Of a stretch of 64,000 nt of DNA, positions 16,767-26,211 are shown one piece after another. Source of the stretch: Armatimonadota bacterium (lineage in GTDB: Bacteria > Armatimonadota > HRBIN16); contig BPGU01000003.1 in assembly GCA_026003195.1 (NCBI GenBank), forward strand, positions 372,001-436,000, given 5' to 3'. Every line of letters begins with the position of its first letter. Position 1 is the first letter of the stretch. The translations under genes were made by a program, and so were the position numbers. The notes below the pieces were generated by a model. It did no database searches. It had not been told where the DNA came from and worked only from the letters and a program-made list of their open reading frames with translations.

Positions 16767-18926
16767 TCACCGCAAGGCGCGTTCACACTCCTGTCGCAGT
16801 TCCTCCAGCGCACGCTCGCGTTCGGGAGTACGAGGCATTGCCTGCGCCATCGGATTTTTCTCGCGTACGGTGCGGTCGGCGTCCAGAATCTGCAAGGCAC
16901 GAGCGTACAGCTCACGCACCTCGCTGTCTGGCTTGCCCTGTCGCCGCGCTATCCGCGCCAACCCTGCACAGGCAAATGCGTAGTCCACTTCGGGCAGCTC
17001 GGGGATCGCACGCACCCGGTTGTACACACTGCTCTCTATCTCCAGCATCCGCCGATACACCGCCTCCGCCTCTTCCAGTTTACCCTGTCGCTCTAACGTT
17101 TTGCCCAGTTCCACCATCACGCGCAGAGCGTGCGGATCCAGCTCCAGCGCGCGACGATAGGCTTCGGCCGCTTTCGCAGGGTCCCCCATCACATCCCGAT
17201 ACAGGTTGCCCAGATGATACCACGTTTTGGAGAGCGGCATCAGCTCTGCCGAGCGTTGTAGAAGCCTTTCCGCGTCTCCTGCCCGTGAGGCATCGCCCGC
17301 GCGCGCCATTCCCAGATACAGCATCCCCAGGCTCAGGTAATGGTCACCGTTGAAAGGCTCCCACCCTATCGCACGCCGATAGCCCTCCTCGTCCGGTATC
17401 CCCTGCGACAGGTTCCAGTTCGCGCTGTTCGCGCTCAGTGCGCCGCTCATGCGCAGGGTTAAGACAACCAGAGCGATAGCCAGCAGGGTGGTGTGGGCGA
17501 AAGAGAGGCGGTGGAGAGAGGTTTCCCTCACCCCTTGCCCCTCTCCCAGTGGGAGAGGGGTGAGCGAAAGCATCAACCCCACGATTGCCCAGAAGGTAAA
17601 CAGGCAGGCGAAGACAGACCAGTCCGAGTCGATCAGGTTACGCGCCAGCCCTGCGGCAATCGCTGCCGCCAGCCCCGCACGGAGCACGCGAGCGTCGTAT
17701 GGCAGGCTAAAGCCTGAACGACCAGCATCTGCCGCTTTGGTAGCGCGCACTTCCGTGCGTAGAACTCGCCACGCCAGCACCCCCAGTGTGCCCAGCAAAA
17801 GCACCAGCGCAGGCATGCCCGCTTCCGCTGCCAGTTGCAGGTAGGAGTTGTGTGCCAGACGGGTAAAGCCCACGAGAGCGTAGCGCGGGTAAGCGATTTC
17901 GTAGGTGCCCAGCCCTGTACCCAGCAGAGGGTGTGCCTGCACCATGCGCAGGGTTCCGCGCCACGTCCAGAGGCGAAATCCACCAGAGTGTTCACCTGCC
18001 TGAGCCGCCTGCGGCGTGACGCGCGCTGTCAGCGAGCGGGCAGCAAAAAACGCTGTGCCCATCACCAGCAGACACACCACGCCAAACAACACCGCACGCT
18101 GGCGGTTCCACGAGCGGTTGAGCACCATCCACCCCGCCAGCACCAGCAACGCGAGCACCGCACTCGCCGTGCCGAAACGGGAACCTGTGAGCAATATGGC
18201 GACCGACTGCATCCACGCGCTGAAAGCCAGTAGCCAGCGCCACTCCCCTCTCTCTTTGAGAGAGGGTTCAGGGATGGGGGCTTGACCGGGCAAGGAAGCC
18301 ATCGCCAGTGCCAGCGTGACGGGCATGGTCAGGCACAGGTATCCTGCCAGAAAATTGGGATTGGCGAAGGTGCCAAACACCCGCCAGTCAGGCACCTCTC
18401 GCACGTTCCATGCATACTCGTGGATGGCGAGGGCAGCGGCAACAGTGCCCGCTCCAGCGAGTGACAGCCCAACCGTGAAAACCTGTTCCCCGTCCCTCCG
18501 CGAGAAAAGCCATGCCACAACAAGCACCACCACCCAGATGCTCCACGTGACCACCGTACCCCACCGATACGCCGACACCACCACCGATGCCAGCATCCAT
18601 AGCAGCAACAGGGCTGCCAGCAAACGCGCTGACGGGGGAACGTTTTCCCTGCCAGCAGGGTGGCTTTTCCCTTCCAGTATGGTGGCGGCAAGCACGAGCA
18701 GGGCGATGATCCAGATAGCAACCGGCAGCAGAGTTCCGGTAGTCCACAGGGCAGTGAACACCCCACGCAGGGATGGCTCTACAGGTTCACCGCCCATCTC
18801 CAGCCGACCAGTGGTCAACGGCGCCACCACCAGGGCGATACTCAAGAGCCACGTGGAAAAGCCGATTCCCCGACGCAAGAGTGGTGGAGATTCGGCTGGT
18901 TTTCGACTCAAACGCTTCTTCTTCAT
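16767..18926 (-). CDS. O-antigen ligase/Wzy-like membrane protein with TPR tail
   Basis: A 719-residue membrane protein of the O-antigen ligase (Wzy_C) group, with about 12 helices in residues 1-470. The conserved loop LLGTGLGTYEIAYPRYALVGFTRLAHNSYLQ is seen in parts, with the His-Asn essential in the family. Three or more TPR units follow (for example AYRRALELDPHALRVMVELGKTLE near 590-615). It probably ligates or polymerises a polysaccharide. Two palindromic elements are embedded in frame: LTPLPLGEGQGVRE (17526-17567 region) and IPEPSLKERGE (18246-18266 region). The ATG with MKKKRLSRK was taken; a GTG 15 bases upstream is the alternative. Confidence 0.82.
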   Translation of the reverse strand: MKKKRLSRKPAESPPLLRRGIGFSTWLLSIALVVAPLTTGRLEMGGEPVEPSLRGVFTALWTTGTLLPVAIWIIALLVLAATILEGKSHPAGRENVPPSARLLAALLLLWMLASVVVSAYRWGTVVTWSIWVVVLVVAWLFSRRDGEQVFTVGLSLAGAGTVAAALAIHEYAWNVREVPDWRVFGTFANPNFLAGYLCLTMPVTLALAMASLPGQAPIPEPSLKERGEWRWLLAFSAWMQSVAILLTGSRFGTASAVLALLVLAGWMVLNRSWNRQRAVLFGVVCLLVMGTAFFAARSLTARVTPQAAQAGEHSGGFRLWTWRGTLRMVQAHPLLGTGLGTYEIAYPRYALVGFTRLAHNSYLQLAAEAGMPALVLLLGTLGVLAWRVLRTEVRATKAADAGRSGFSLPYDARVLRAGLAAAIAAGLARNLIDSDWSVFACLFTFWAIVGLMLSLTPLPLGEGQGVRETSLHRLSFAHTTLLAIALVVLTLRMSGALSANSANWNLSQGIPDEEGYRRAIGWEPFNGDHYLSLGMLYLGMARAGDASRAGDAERLLQRSAELMPLSKTWYHLGNLYRDVMGDPAKAAEAYRRALELDPHALRVMVELGKTLERQGKLEEAEAVYRRMLEIESSVYNRVRAIPELPEVDYAFACAGLARIARRQGKPDSEVRELYARALQILDADRTVREKNPMAQAMPRTPERERALEELRQECERALR
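17538..17560. repeat. Palindromic CCCCTCTCCC element inside the ligase-like gene
   Basis: CCCCTCTCCCA and TGGGAGAGGGG surround one central base. With its flanks it codes for LTPLPLGEGQG in frame on the minus strand, and it matches the intergenic terminator at 5473, including the CTTG flank. Confidence 0.75.
18246..18266. repeat. Second palindromic element inside the ligase-like gene
   Basis: CCCTCTCTC/GAGAGAGGG with a TTT loop, read in frame on the minus strand as PEPSLKERGE. It falls in a loop between predicted membrane helices. Confidence 0.7.
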
Positions 18927-18977
18927 GTTCTTGGGGTTCACCAGAGAAGGGTGACGCTCCTGCCGAGCTGCAAACCG

Positions 18978-19874
18978 CTACCTGCCCAGTATTTTCAGCC
19001 GCAGTGCGATGAGGTGATTTCGCGCTATCAAAAGGTTCGCCCTCAGCCACAATCCCAGCGGAACCAGCAAGCGGCTCCACACCGGCAGGCGATGGGCGTA
19101 GTGCTTCTGGAAGAACAGCCGATGACTGCGATGGAACTGCCGAATCATGGCGTTCACCGCCTTGTCGCTACTGCGTCCGATGGCGTGAGTGACCACCGCT
19201 TTGGGGTGGTATACCACTTTCCAGCCCATCTCGTGCGCCCGCCAGCACAGGTCCACGTCCTCGCAATACATGAAGAACCGTTCGTCAAATCCGCCCAGCT
19301 GCTGCCACGTTTCGCGCCGCACCATCATCGCGCAGCCGGACACCCAGTCCACCTCTATCGTGTGCGCATGGTCGAAGTCGGTCATCAGGTAGTCACGCAC
19401 GAAGCGGTTTTGCGGAAAGAGCCTGCCCAGAAAGGTGTTGCGGAACAGCCCCGCCTCATAGACGGGGAAGCGTCGGCAAGAGTACTGCAGCGAGCCGTCG
19501 GGGTTCAGCACCTTTGGGGCGACGATACCCGCGTCGGGATGGGCGTCGGCGTAGTCCACCAGCGCTTTAAGCGAGCCCGGGTGCGCCTTCGCATCCGAGT
19601 TCAGCAACATCAGATACCTGCCCTGTGCCAGCTGCGCGGCGCGGTTGTGTGCCTTGCCGAAGCCCTCGTTCAGGCGGTTTTCAATCAGCTTCACCTCCGG
19701 GAACTCGCGCTTAACCATCGCCACGCTGTCGTCCCAGGAGGCGTTGTCCACCACGATAATCTCCACCTGCACGCCCGGATGATGCGAGGGGTGTAGCGAG
19801 AGCAAGCACTCGCGCAGTTCATCGCGCGTGTTCCAGTTGACCACGATGACGCTTACATCAGGTTGTTCGTTCAC
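18978..19874 (-). CDS. Glycosyltransferase family 2
   Basis: A 298-residue GT2 (GT-A fold) enzyme, likely adding a rhamnosyl-type or similar sugar to a surface glycan. VSVIVVNWNTRDELRECL, VVDNASWDDS and MLLNSDAKAH (the metal-binding acidic motif) lie in the first 110 residues, and FFMYCEDVDLCWRAHEMGW is the downstream ED block. A C-terminal amphipathic or membrane-associated segment follows. The GTG start overlaps the end of the next glycosyltransferase gene by 17 bases, so translation is probably coupled. Confidence 0.9.
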   Translation of the reverse strand: MNEQPDVSVIVVNWNTRDELRECLLSLHPSHHPGVQVEIIVVDNASWDDSVAMVKREFPEVKLIENRLNEGFGKAHNRAAQLAQGRYLMLLNSDAKAHPGSLKALVDYADAHPDAGIVAPKVLNPDGSLQYSCRRFPVYEAGLFRNTFLGRLFPQNRFVRDYLMTDFDHAHTIEVDWVSGCAMMVRRETWQQLGGFDERFFMYCEDVDLCWRAHEMGWKVVYHPKAVVTHAIGRSSDKAVNAMIRQFHRSHRLFFQKHYAHRLPVWSRLLVPLGLWLRANLLIARNHLIALRLKILGR

Positions 19875-20763
19875 TCTGCCAGCCCTCGCGTCCTTTGCCC
19901 AGCGTCTTCAGCCAGACGTTCAGGGTGATGCTTGCCACAATCAACCAGTATATCAGCTTCGGCAGGCGTTGCCGATAATGCTTCGCATAAAACTTTTGCA
20001 GGGAGCGATGCGACTCCCATATCATCTGCGGACGCACCTGCCGCGTGCTTGCCCCGCCGTGATGGATGATGACCACACCGGGGTGAAACACTATCCTGAA
20101 GCCCATCCCCTTCGCCCGATAGCACCAGTCTACCTCGTTGAAGAAGATGGGAAACCGCTCGTCCATCAGCCCCACCGCGCTGACAGCGCGTCGGGAGAGC
20201 ATCAGGAAGGTTCCCATCGGCTGATCCACCTCGGCGATATGGTCGTAGGTGAACCACGTCATGCGATACGCGCCAAACCGGCGTGAGCGCGGAAACAGCC
20301 TCGCCAGTCCCAAATACTCCCACATCACCGCTTCGGGTTCCGGGAAGCCCCGCACCGACCGTTGCACGCGCCCGTCGGGGTGTATCAGCTTCGCACCCAG
20401 CGCGGCGACATCGGGATTCTGGCGCATGTACTGCACAGCGGTATCCAGCGCGCCCGCCGTCACCTCCGTATCGGGATTGAGCAGCAGCAGATACTCGCCC
20501 TGCGCCTTTTGCAACAGCAGGTTATTGCCCGCGGCGTAGCCCAGATTGCGCTCGGAGGCTATCAGATGCACTTCGGGGAACTCCGTTTGTACGGTCTGCG
20601 CGCTGCCATCGTGCGAGGCGTTGTCCAGCACCCACACCTCCATCGGCTCGGAGAGAGGGTAGCGACGCAACGACTGCAGGCACGCTCGCAACAGCTCGCG
20701 CGTGTTCCAGTTGACGATCAGCACGGAGAGAACCGGCGCATCGGTTTTCAAGAGGTGGTTCAT
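19858..20763 (-). CDS. Glycosyltransferase family 2
   Basis: A 301-residue paralogue of the downstream GT2 gene. Matching blocks are SVLIVNWNTRELLRACLQSL, VLDNASHDGS, LLLNPDTEVTAGAL and FFNEVDWCYRAKGMGF, with a likely C-terminal hydrophobic segment (KLIYWLIVASITLNVWL). It is the first gene of the minus-strand surface-polysaccharide set running to the VWA gene. No clear Shine-Dalgarno site precedes the ATG. Confidence 0.9.
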   Translation of the reverse strand: MNHLLKTDAPVLSVLIVNWNTRELLRACLQSLRRYPLSEPMEVWVLDNASHDGSAQTVQTEFPEVHLIASERNLGYAAGNNLLLQKAQGEYLLLLNPDTEVTAGALDTAVQYMRQNPDVAALGAKLIHPDGRVQRSVRGFPEPEAVMWEYLGLARLFPRSRRFGAYRMTWFTYDHIAEVDQPMGTFLMLSRRAVSAVGLMDERFPIFFNEVDWCYRAKGMGFRIVFHPGVVIIHHGGASTRQVRPQMIWESHRSLQKFYAKHYRQRLPKLIYWLIVASITLNVWLKTLGKGREGWQSERTT

Positions 20764-20824
20764 GGGAATATACTATACCTGTTACCACGCCGATTCTCCT
20801 GCATTTCCTTCGCACGGGAGGGGT

Positions 20825-20911
20825 GGTGGCGTGCACACCTTTGGAGAGCGAACCTCCCGGTGAGCCGAACATCGCGTCCCCCAATGGCTCGCCAGGAGCC
20901 TCGCCCTCCAG
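20825..20911 (-). repeat. LEGEA repeat, full copy A
   Basis: An 87-bp element. On the minus strand it aligns without gaps to copy B at 50794-50880, with 69 of 87 bases equal by hand count. Both stay open and encode LEGEA..EP.GD.MFGSP..S...VHAT. Its first 70 bases form an imperfect inverted repeat with ends CTGGAGGGCGA and TCGCTCTCCA. Confidence 0.75.
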
Positions 20912-21109
20912 AGGGATGGCGAGAACCATGCTGGACAGACTAACTCAGAGTGCCACTGAAAAAAAGATTCTTCGCTTCGCCCAGCAGGACACGGGTGGCG
21001 TTGCCATCCTGTGACCCCAGAACAATCAGGCTTGAGCAACCAACAGTGTGTCTGGCTGTTTCCTGTGGATATATTCAACAAATTTTACCCAAAGTGTAGC
21101 TCCAAGCTC

Positions 21110-21138
21110 TTGACTTTTTTGCAAACCCGCTGTATACT
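21110..21138 (+). promoter_or_regulatory. Sigma70-type promoter of the GntR-LacI regulator
   Basis: TTGACT (21110-21115) and TATACT (21133-21138) are 17 bases apart. Confidence 0.75.
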
Positions 21139-21141
21139 GTA

Positions 21142-21175
21142 GATAATAAAATGTATTGTAACGTATTCTATTATC
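21142..21175 (+). promoter_or_regulatory. 34-bp imperfect palindrome, likely auto-operator
   Basis: The outer arms GATAATA and TATTATC match perfectly, with AAT and TT matches further in (12 of 17 paired positions). It begins 3 bases after the -10 box and ends 11 bases before the ATG pair, a position suited to repression by the encoded regulator. Confidence 0.6.
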
Positions 21176-21186
21176 GTAATGGTGCC

Positions 21187-22323
21187 ATGATGGACGAACA
21201 GATACTGTATAGGCAAATCTACCACACGCTCAAGGCGGAAATACAGAACGGTCACTACCCGCCAGGCTCGCAGCTTCCTACCGAGGCAGCATTGATTGAG
21301 CGCTTTGGGGTTAGCCGGGTGACGGTTCGGAACGCGCTGGCGCTCCTGCAGCAAGAGGGGTTAGTCGTGCGCATTCCGGCAAAAGGCACCTTCGTGCGGC
21401 AGAGTGAGCTTTCTTCTTCACAACCCAAACTGATTGCCCTGCTTGCGCTGGACGTACAGCTGGATTTCTTCGGCAAAATCATCCGTGGGGCGGAGCAAGA
21501 AGCAGCAGCGCATGGCTATAAACTGCTGGTACGCTCCACCGACAACGATGCAGAAAAGGAGCGACAGTGCCTGCTGGAGTTGCAATCGCACGTGGCAGGT
21601 TTCGTCATCGCACCTGCAACAGGCAACCAGAACCATGCGCACTATGGACAACTGCTGGTGCAGGGCGTGCCGTTCGTGTTTGTGGACCGCTATCTGCCTG
21701 AGTTCAATGTAGACCGGGTGACCTCGGATAACGTGCAGGGAGGCTACCTGGCAACGCGCCATCTGCTGGAGCTGGGTCATCGGCGGATCGGGGTTATCTC
21801 CGCGCGCAAAGCCACTACCTGCACCGAACGGTTACGCGGATACCAGCAGGCGCTGGAAGAGTTTGGGGTGCCCTTCGATCCTGCGCTAATTGGACACGCC
21901 ATCGGTAAGCGACGCGACGGCTGGGACGAGTACCTGCACCAGGGCAGCGCGCAAACGGAAGCTTTGCTCCAACTGCCTCAGCCACCCACCGCTCTGTTCG
22001 CCATGAATGACCTGCTGGCTGTGGGTGCATTGAGATACCTGCGCGAGAAAGGCATCGCGGTGCCGGAAGAGATAGCTGTCGTCGGCTACGACGGCATGGA
22101 GCTCTCAGAACTGGTGAACCCCAGTCTGACCACGGTGGATCAGCAGTCGCTGCGCATGGGGGCAGAAGCAGTTCGTCTGCTGGTGCGGCGTCTTCGGGAG
22201 CCGGAGACCCCTGCCCAGCACGTGGTACTGCCTGTGAACCTGCGTGTTCGCGCTTCCACCACCGGTTCCGTAGCTTTAGTAACGTCTTCCCTGACGGCTG
22301 TCCGTGTGAGAGGAGGTGGTTAG
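21187..22323 (+). CDS. GntR-type regulator with LacI-like ligand domain (AraR-like)
   Basis: A 378-residue regulator. Residues 1-70 form a GntR winged helix, with LPTEAALIERFGVSRVTVRN as the recognition region and GLVVRIPAKGTFV as the wing. The rest is a LacI/GalR periplasmic-binding-like domain (LIALLALDVQLDFFGKIIRG, then HRRIGVISARKATTCTERLR and ALFAMNDLLAVGALRYLREK). This layout is that of AraR-type sugar repressors; the ligand is unknown. The start was placed at MMDEQILY because the earlier in-frame ATG lies inside the palindrome. The pilin-like gene follows 104 bases later. Confidence 0.88.
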   Translation: MMDEQILYRQIYHTLKAEIQNGHYPPGSQLPTEAALIERFGVSRVTVRNALALLQQEGLVVRIPAKGTFVRQSELSSSQPKLIALLALDVQLDFFGKIIRGAEQEAAAHGYKLLVRSTDNDAEKERQCLLELQSHVAGFVIAPATGNQNHAHYGQLLVQGVPFVFVDRYLPEFNVDRVTSDNVQGGYLATRHLLELGHRRIGVISARKATTCTERLRGYQQALEEFGVPFDPALIGHAIGKRRDGWDEYLHQGSAQTEALLQLPQPPTALFAMNDLLAVGALRYLREKGIAVPEEIAVVGYDGMELSELVNPSLTTVDQQSLRMGAEAVRLLVRRLREPETPAQHVVLPVNLRVRASTTGSVALVTSSLTAVRVRGGG

Positions 22324-22427
22324 CTGGCAGATGTTTGCAGCAGGACGAAAGTAATGCCCTGTCGCCATGGCACCATGTGCCAACCAGAACGCAATAAACC
22401 AACATTTCATCAGGAGGTGTGAAAGAC

Positions 22428-23414
<987 letters not shown>

Positions 23415-23422
23415 AACGGTAC

Positions 23423-23447
23423 GGGTGCTCCCCAACCGGGAGCACCC
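23423..23447 (+). terminator. Hairpin terminator after the second pilin-like gene
   Basis: GGGTGCTCCC/GGGAGCACCC with a CAACC loop, then CTTTAG. Confidence 0.75.
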
Positions 23448-23473
23448 CTTTAGCATTACAGGAGGTGAATTCT

Positions 23474-23779
23474 ATGCCGCAAACGATTCGTCGTGGCGGT
23501 AGTTCACAAGGTTCCGATTGGCGGCAGCGTGAGGTCCATCCGGGCGTGGCAGTGCTGGCGGGTGTGGTGCTGCTGGTCATCGTCCTCTTCCTTGTCAACC
23601 AGTTCATTACACCGATATTCCCACGCCGGCAAGTGAGTCAGGAAGAGATGATGCAAACCAAGGTGCAGGAGCTGCAACAGCGAATACCTCAAGGAGGATG
23701 GGTGTCGCCTGCGCCGGGCATGCCACCTGTTTACGTTCCGCCTGCGGGGCAAGCGGCTCCGCCAGCTCAGGGACGATGA
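23474..23779 (+). CDS. Small single-pass membrane protein
   Basis: A 101-residue protein with one membrane helix (VAVLAGVVLLVIVLFLVNQF, about residues 23-42), a basic N-terminus and a Pro/Gln/Ala-rich tail (GMPPVYVPPAGQAAPPAQGR). The topology would leave the tail outside. I do not recognise the family. GGAGGTG lies 8 bases before the ATG. It sits between the pilin-like and DUF6785-type genes. Confidence 0.7.
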   Translation: MPQTIRRGGSSQGSDWRQREVHPGVAVLAGVVLLVIVLFLVNQFITPIFPRRQVSQEEMMQTKVQELQQRIPQGGWVSPAPGMPPVYVPPAGQAAPPAQGR

Positions 23780-23810
23780 GGCTGACCTTTTGTCTGCGAT
23801 CGACCTTGTA

Positions 23811-23836
23811 GGTGGTTGCGGGCGAACGCAACCACC
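23811..23836 (+). terminator. Hairpin between the small membrane gene and the DUF6785-type gene
   Basis: A perfect 10-bp stem GGTGGTTGCG/CGCAACCACC with a GGCGAA loop, followed by ATCTGTTCTCT. Confidence 0.65.
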
Positions 23837-23885
23837 ATCTGTTCTCTAAGGCGAACGGTTCTCAGGGAGGGGTTCAAAACTATTA

Positions 23886-25808
23886 ATGCCGCACGAAAGA
23901 CGAGCGCGCTCGCTGAGCTGGCGAGCGGTAGGGATTGGTTTTGTGGCTTCTTTGCTCATCGCTGTGCTAGACCCTTACGGACTGTATGTCATACAAGGCT
24001 CCTATATGACCCTCGACTACAGTACCCCAGCAGCGGTGTTTGTATTCTTTGTGCTGGTGGTGTTCCTGAACGGTCTGTGGAAACGCCTGAATGCTCGCAC
24101 CGCTCTGCGCCCCTCAGAACTCATCACCATCTACATCATGATGATTACCGCCTGCGTGGTGCCTACCCTGGGCTTGACGGCACAGATTTTGCCCGTGCTG
24201 GGCGCGGTCATCTATTATGCCAATCCAGCCAACGGCTGGGAAAGGCTGATACATCCGCACCTGCATCCGCTTCTCGTGCCGCGCGACAGGGAGGCGGTTC
24301 GGCTCTTCTTTGAGGGGAAGCCGGGCGCAACAGTGCCCTGGGAGGTATGGCTCCCCCCGCTACTGGTATGGATGCCACTGATCCTGGCGCTGTACTTCGT
24401 GATGATTGCGGTGATGGTGATATTCCGACGACAGTGGATGGAGCGCGAGCGGCTGGCTTTCCCTGTCACCCAGCTGCCGCTGGAAATGGTGAACGAGCAG
24501 GACCCGCTCCTGCGCAAACCGCTCTTCTGGCTGGGCTTCGCCTTGCCGTTTGCGGTAGGCAGCCTGATTGCTCTGCACAACTATGCGCCTTCCGTGCCTG
24601 CGCCACCTGTCTTCACCCGCATACCGATTTTCCGCGAGACCGTCACGTGGACGTTCCGCTTCAGCTTTCCCATGCTGGGTTTCTTTTATCTGGCGAATCT
24701 GGACGCGCTGTTTAGCCTGTGGTTTTTCAACCTGCTGTTCATGGTGGTGCGCGGATACCTGAACATCTACGGCGTGGAGGTTCGCGAGGACCTGGGCGGG
24801 GCGTACGGCACACCGTACATCCCCTACAAGTATCTGGGCATGGGCGCGATGCTGATGCTGGTGGCGACCAGTTTGTGGGCAGCGCGCTCGCACCTGTCAG
24901 ACGTGGTGCGCAGGTCGCTGGGCAGAGGTAAAGCGGCGGACGACAGCGGGGAGGTGCTCAGCTATCCTGTCGCCTTCTGGGGCACCGTGCTCGGTCTGCT
25001 GGTCATGAGCGTGTGGATATGGTGGTCGGGCTTGCCCTACTGGGCAACATGGCTTTACCTCTTGTTCATGATGGTGCTGTTCTTCGGGCTGACGCGCGTG
25101 GTGGTGGAGACGGGGTTGGCGGAGGCGGTGGCGGCAATGATTGCACCGGTGTTCGTCGTGGCGGGATGGGGTAGCACGCCATTTGGTCCGCGCGGCCTTG
25201 CCGCGCTCGGGCTCACCTGGGTCTATTCCGCCGACATCCGTACGACGGTGATGGCTTCCAGCATACACGGTCTACGCCTCGCCGATCGCACTGGCGTACG
25301 TTCGCGTGGGCTGTTCGGGGCGATGATTCTGTCTATTCTGGTCAGTATCGCGGCTTCGGTCACAGTGACCCTGCTGCTCGCTTACGATCGGGGTGGAGTG
25401 AACCTGAACCGCTGGTTTTTCATCGACGGTCCGCAATTTCCTTATAAATGGGTAGAGGGAAAGATGAACAACCCTTCCGAGCCCAGCCTGACCGGCTGGC
25501 TGCTGACCGGCTTCGGCGCGGCGGTGATGGGATTCTTGAGCGCGATGCGCCAGCGATTCGTGGGCTGGCCCTTTCATCCCGTCGGCTTCTGCGTGGGCAG
25601 TACGTGGATTATGGATGAGATATGGCTCACCTGCTTCATCGCCTGGCTGCTCAAGTGGCTTATCCTGCGCTTTGGCGGGTTGCGCTGGTTTCGGCTGTCC
25701 CTACCGTTCTTCCTGGGTCTGATAGTGGGGCAGTATACCTGCAACGGCTTCTGGCTTATCATAGACTACTTCAGCGGCGCACGAGGCAATCAGATATTCT
25801 GGATCTGA
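23886..25808 (+). CDS. DUF6785/DUF6784-type polytopic membrane protein (OPT-like)
   Basis: A 640-residue protein with about 14 membrane helices. It resembles the large DUF6785/DUF6784 proteins of Armatimonadota and Planctomycetota, distantly like oligopeptide transporters. It has the opening FVASLLIAVLDPYGLYVIQG, the block LNARTALRPSELITIYIMMI, the central long loop with VEVREDLGGAYGTPYIPYKY and the end PFFLGLIVGQYTCNGFWLII. Transport of a small organic substrate is inferred from the fold only. The ATG has a weak, distant GGGAGGGG. The GntR-LacI regulator two genes upstream might control it, but terminators intervene. Confidence 0.75.
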   Translation: MPHERRARSLSWRAVGIGFVASLLIAVLDPYGLYVIQGSYMTLDYSTPAAVFVFFVLVVFLNGLWKRLNARTALRPSELITIYIMMITACVVPTLGLTAQILPVLGAVIYYANPANGWERLIHPHLHPLLVPRDREAVRLFFEGKPGATVPWEVWLPPLLVWMPLILALYFVMIAVMVIFRRQWMERERLAFPVTQLPLEMVNEQDPLLRKPLFWLGFALPFAVGSLIALHNYAPSVPAPPVFTRIPIFRETVTWTFRFSFPMLGFFYLANLDALFSLWFFNLLFMVVRGYLNIYGVEVREDLGGAYGTPYIPYKYLGMGAMLMLVATSLWAARSHLSDVVRRSLGRGKAADDSGEVLSYPVAFWGTVLGLLVMSVWIWWSGLPYWATWLYLLFMMVLFFGLTRVVVETGLAEAVAAMIAPVFVVAGWGSTPFGPRGLAALGLTWVYSADIRTTVMASSIHGLRLADRTGVRSRGLFGAMILSILVSIAASVTVTLLLAYDRGGVNLNRWFFIDGPQFPYKWVEGKMNNPSEPSLTGWLLTGFGAAVMGFLSAMRQRFVGWPFHPVGFCVGSTWIMDEIWLTCFIAWLLKWLILRFGGLRWFRLSLPFFLGLIVGQYTCNGFWLIIDYFSGARGNQIFWI

Positions 25809-25843
25809 GGCTGGTATAATGTGGATGGAGGTGAAGACGCTTT

Positions 25844-26209
25844 ATGCCCATCTACGAGTACCGGTGCAATGCCTGCCGAAGGCGTTTCAGTGTGCTGGTG
25901 GGAGTGATTGCCGAAGACGACCCGTTGCAGTGTCCGCGTTGTGGTGGAACAGATGTCACGCGCCTCATTTCGCGCTTCGCCCGATTGCGCAACGAGGATG
26001 ACCTGATAGACGATATGCTGGACCCTGACAAAATCGGCGACCCCGAGGACCCCAGGACCATGCGCCGCTGGGTGAAGGAGATGGGCAAGGAGCTGGGCGA
26101 GGACTTTACCGACGAGTTCGACGAGATTCTCGCCGAGGAGGAGAAGAAAGCGGCTGGCGCAGACGGTGAAGAAGGGGGCGAAGCGGGCGATTCCGACAAC
26201 CTGCTATGA
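25844..26209 (+). CDS. FmdB-type zinc ribbon protein
   Basis: A 121-residue protein with an FmdB/CxxC-CxxC zinc ribbon at residues 1-40: YEYRCNACRRRFSV and PLQCPRCGGTDVTRLISRF. The remainder is acidic and probably helical or disordered (EEEKKAAGADGEEGGEAGD). FmdB-like proteins are thought to be regulatory, but the role is not fixed. It converges with selB, with 2 bases between stops. Confidence 0.85.
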   Translation: MPIYEYRCNACRRRFSVLVGVIAEDDPLQCPRCGGTDVTRLISRFARLRNEDDLIDDMLDPDKIGDPEDPRTMRRWVKEMGKELGEDFTDEFDEILAEEEKKAAGADGEEGGEAGDSDNLL

Positions 26210-26211
26210 GC

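Larger units (their letters stand above)
20764..21186. other. Divergent intergenic region with repeat and GntR promoter
   Basis: No gene is seen. It contains a full LEGEA repeat (20825-20911) and a piece near 20961 reading AAGATTCTTCGCTTCGCCCA, like dispersed repeats in other genomes. The regulator's promoter and palindrome are at the right end. Confidence 0.5.

Noticed and set aside
20764-21100. A tRNA or small RNA gene in the intergenic gaps
   Set aside because: No cloverleaf or T-loop GTTCRA pattern with matching stems was found in this or the other gaps.
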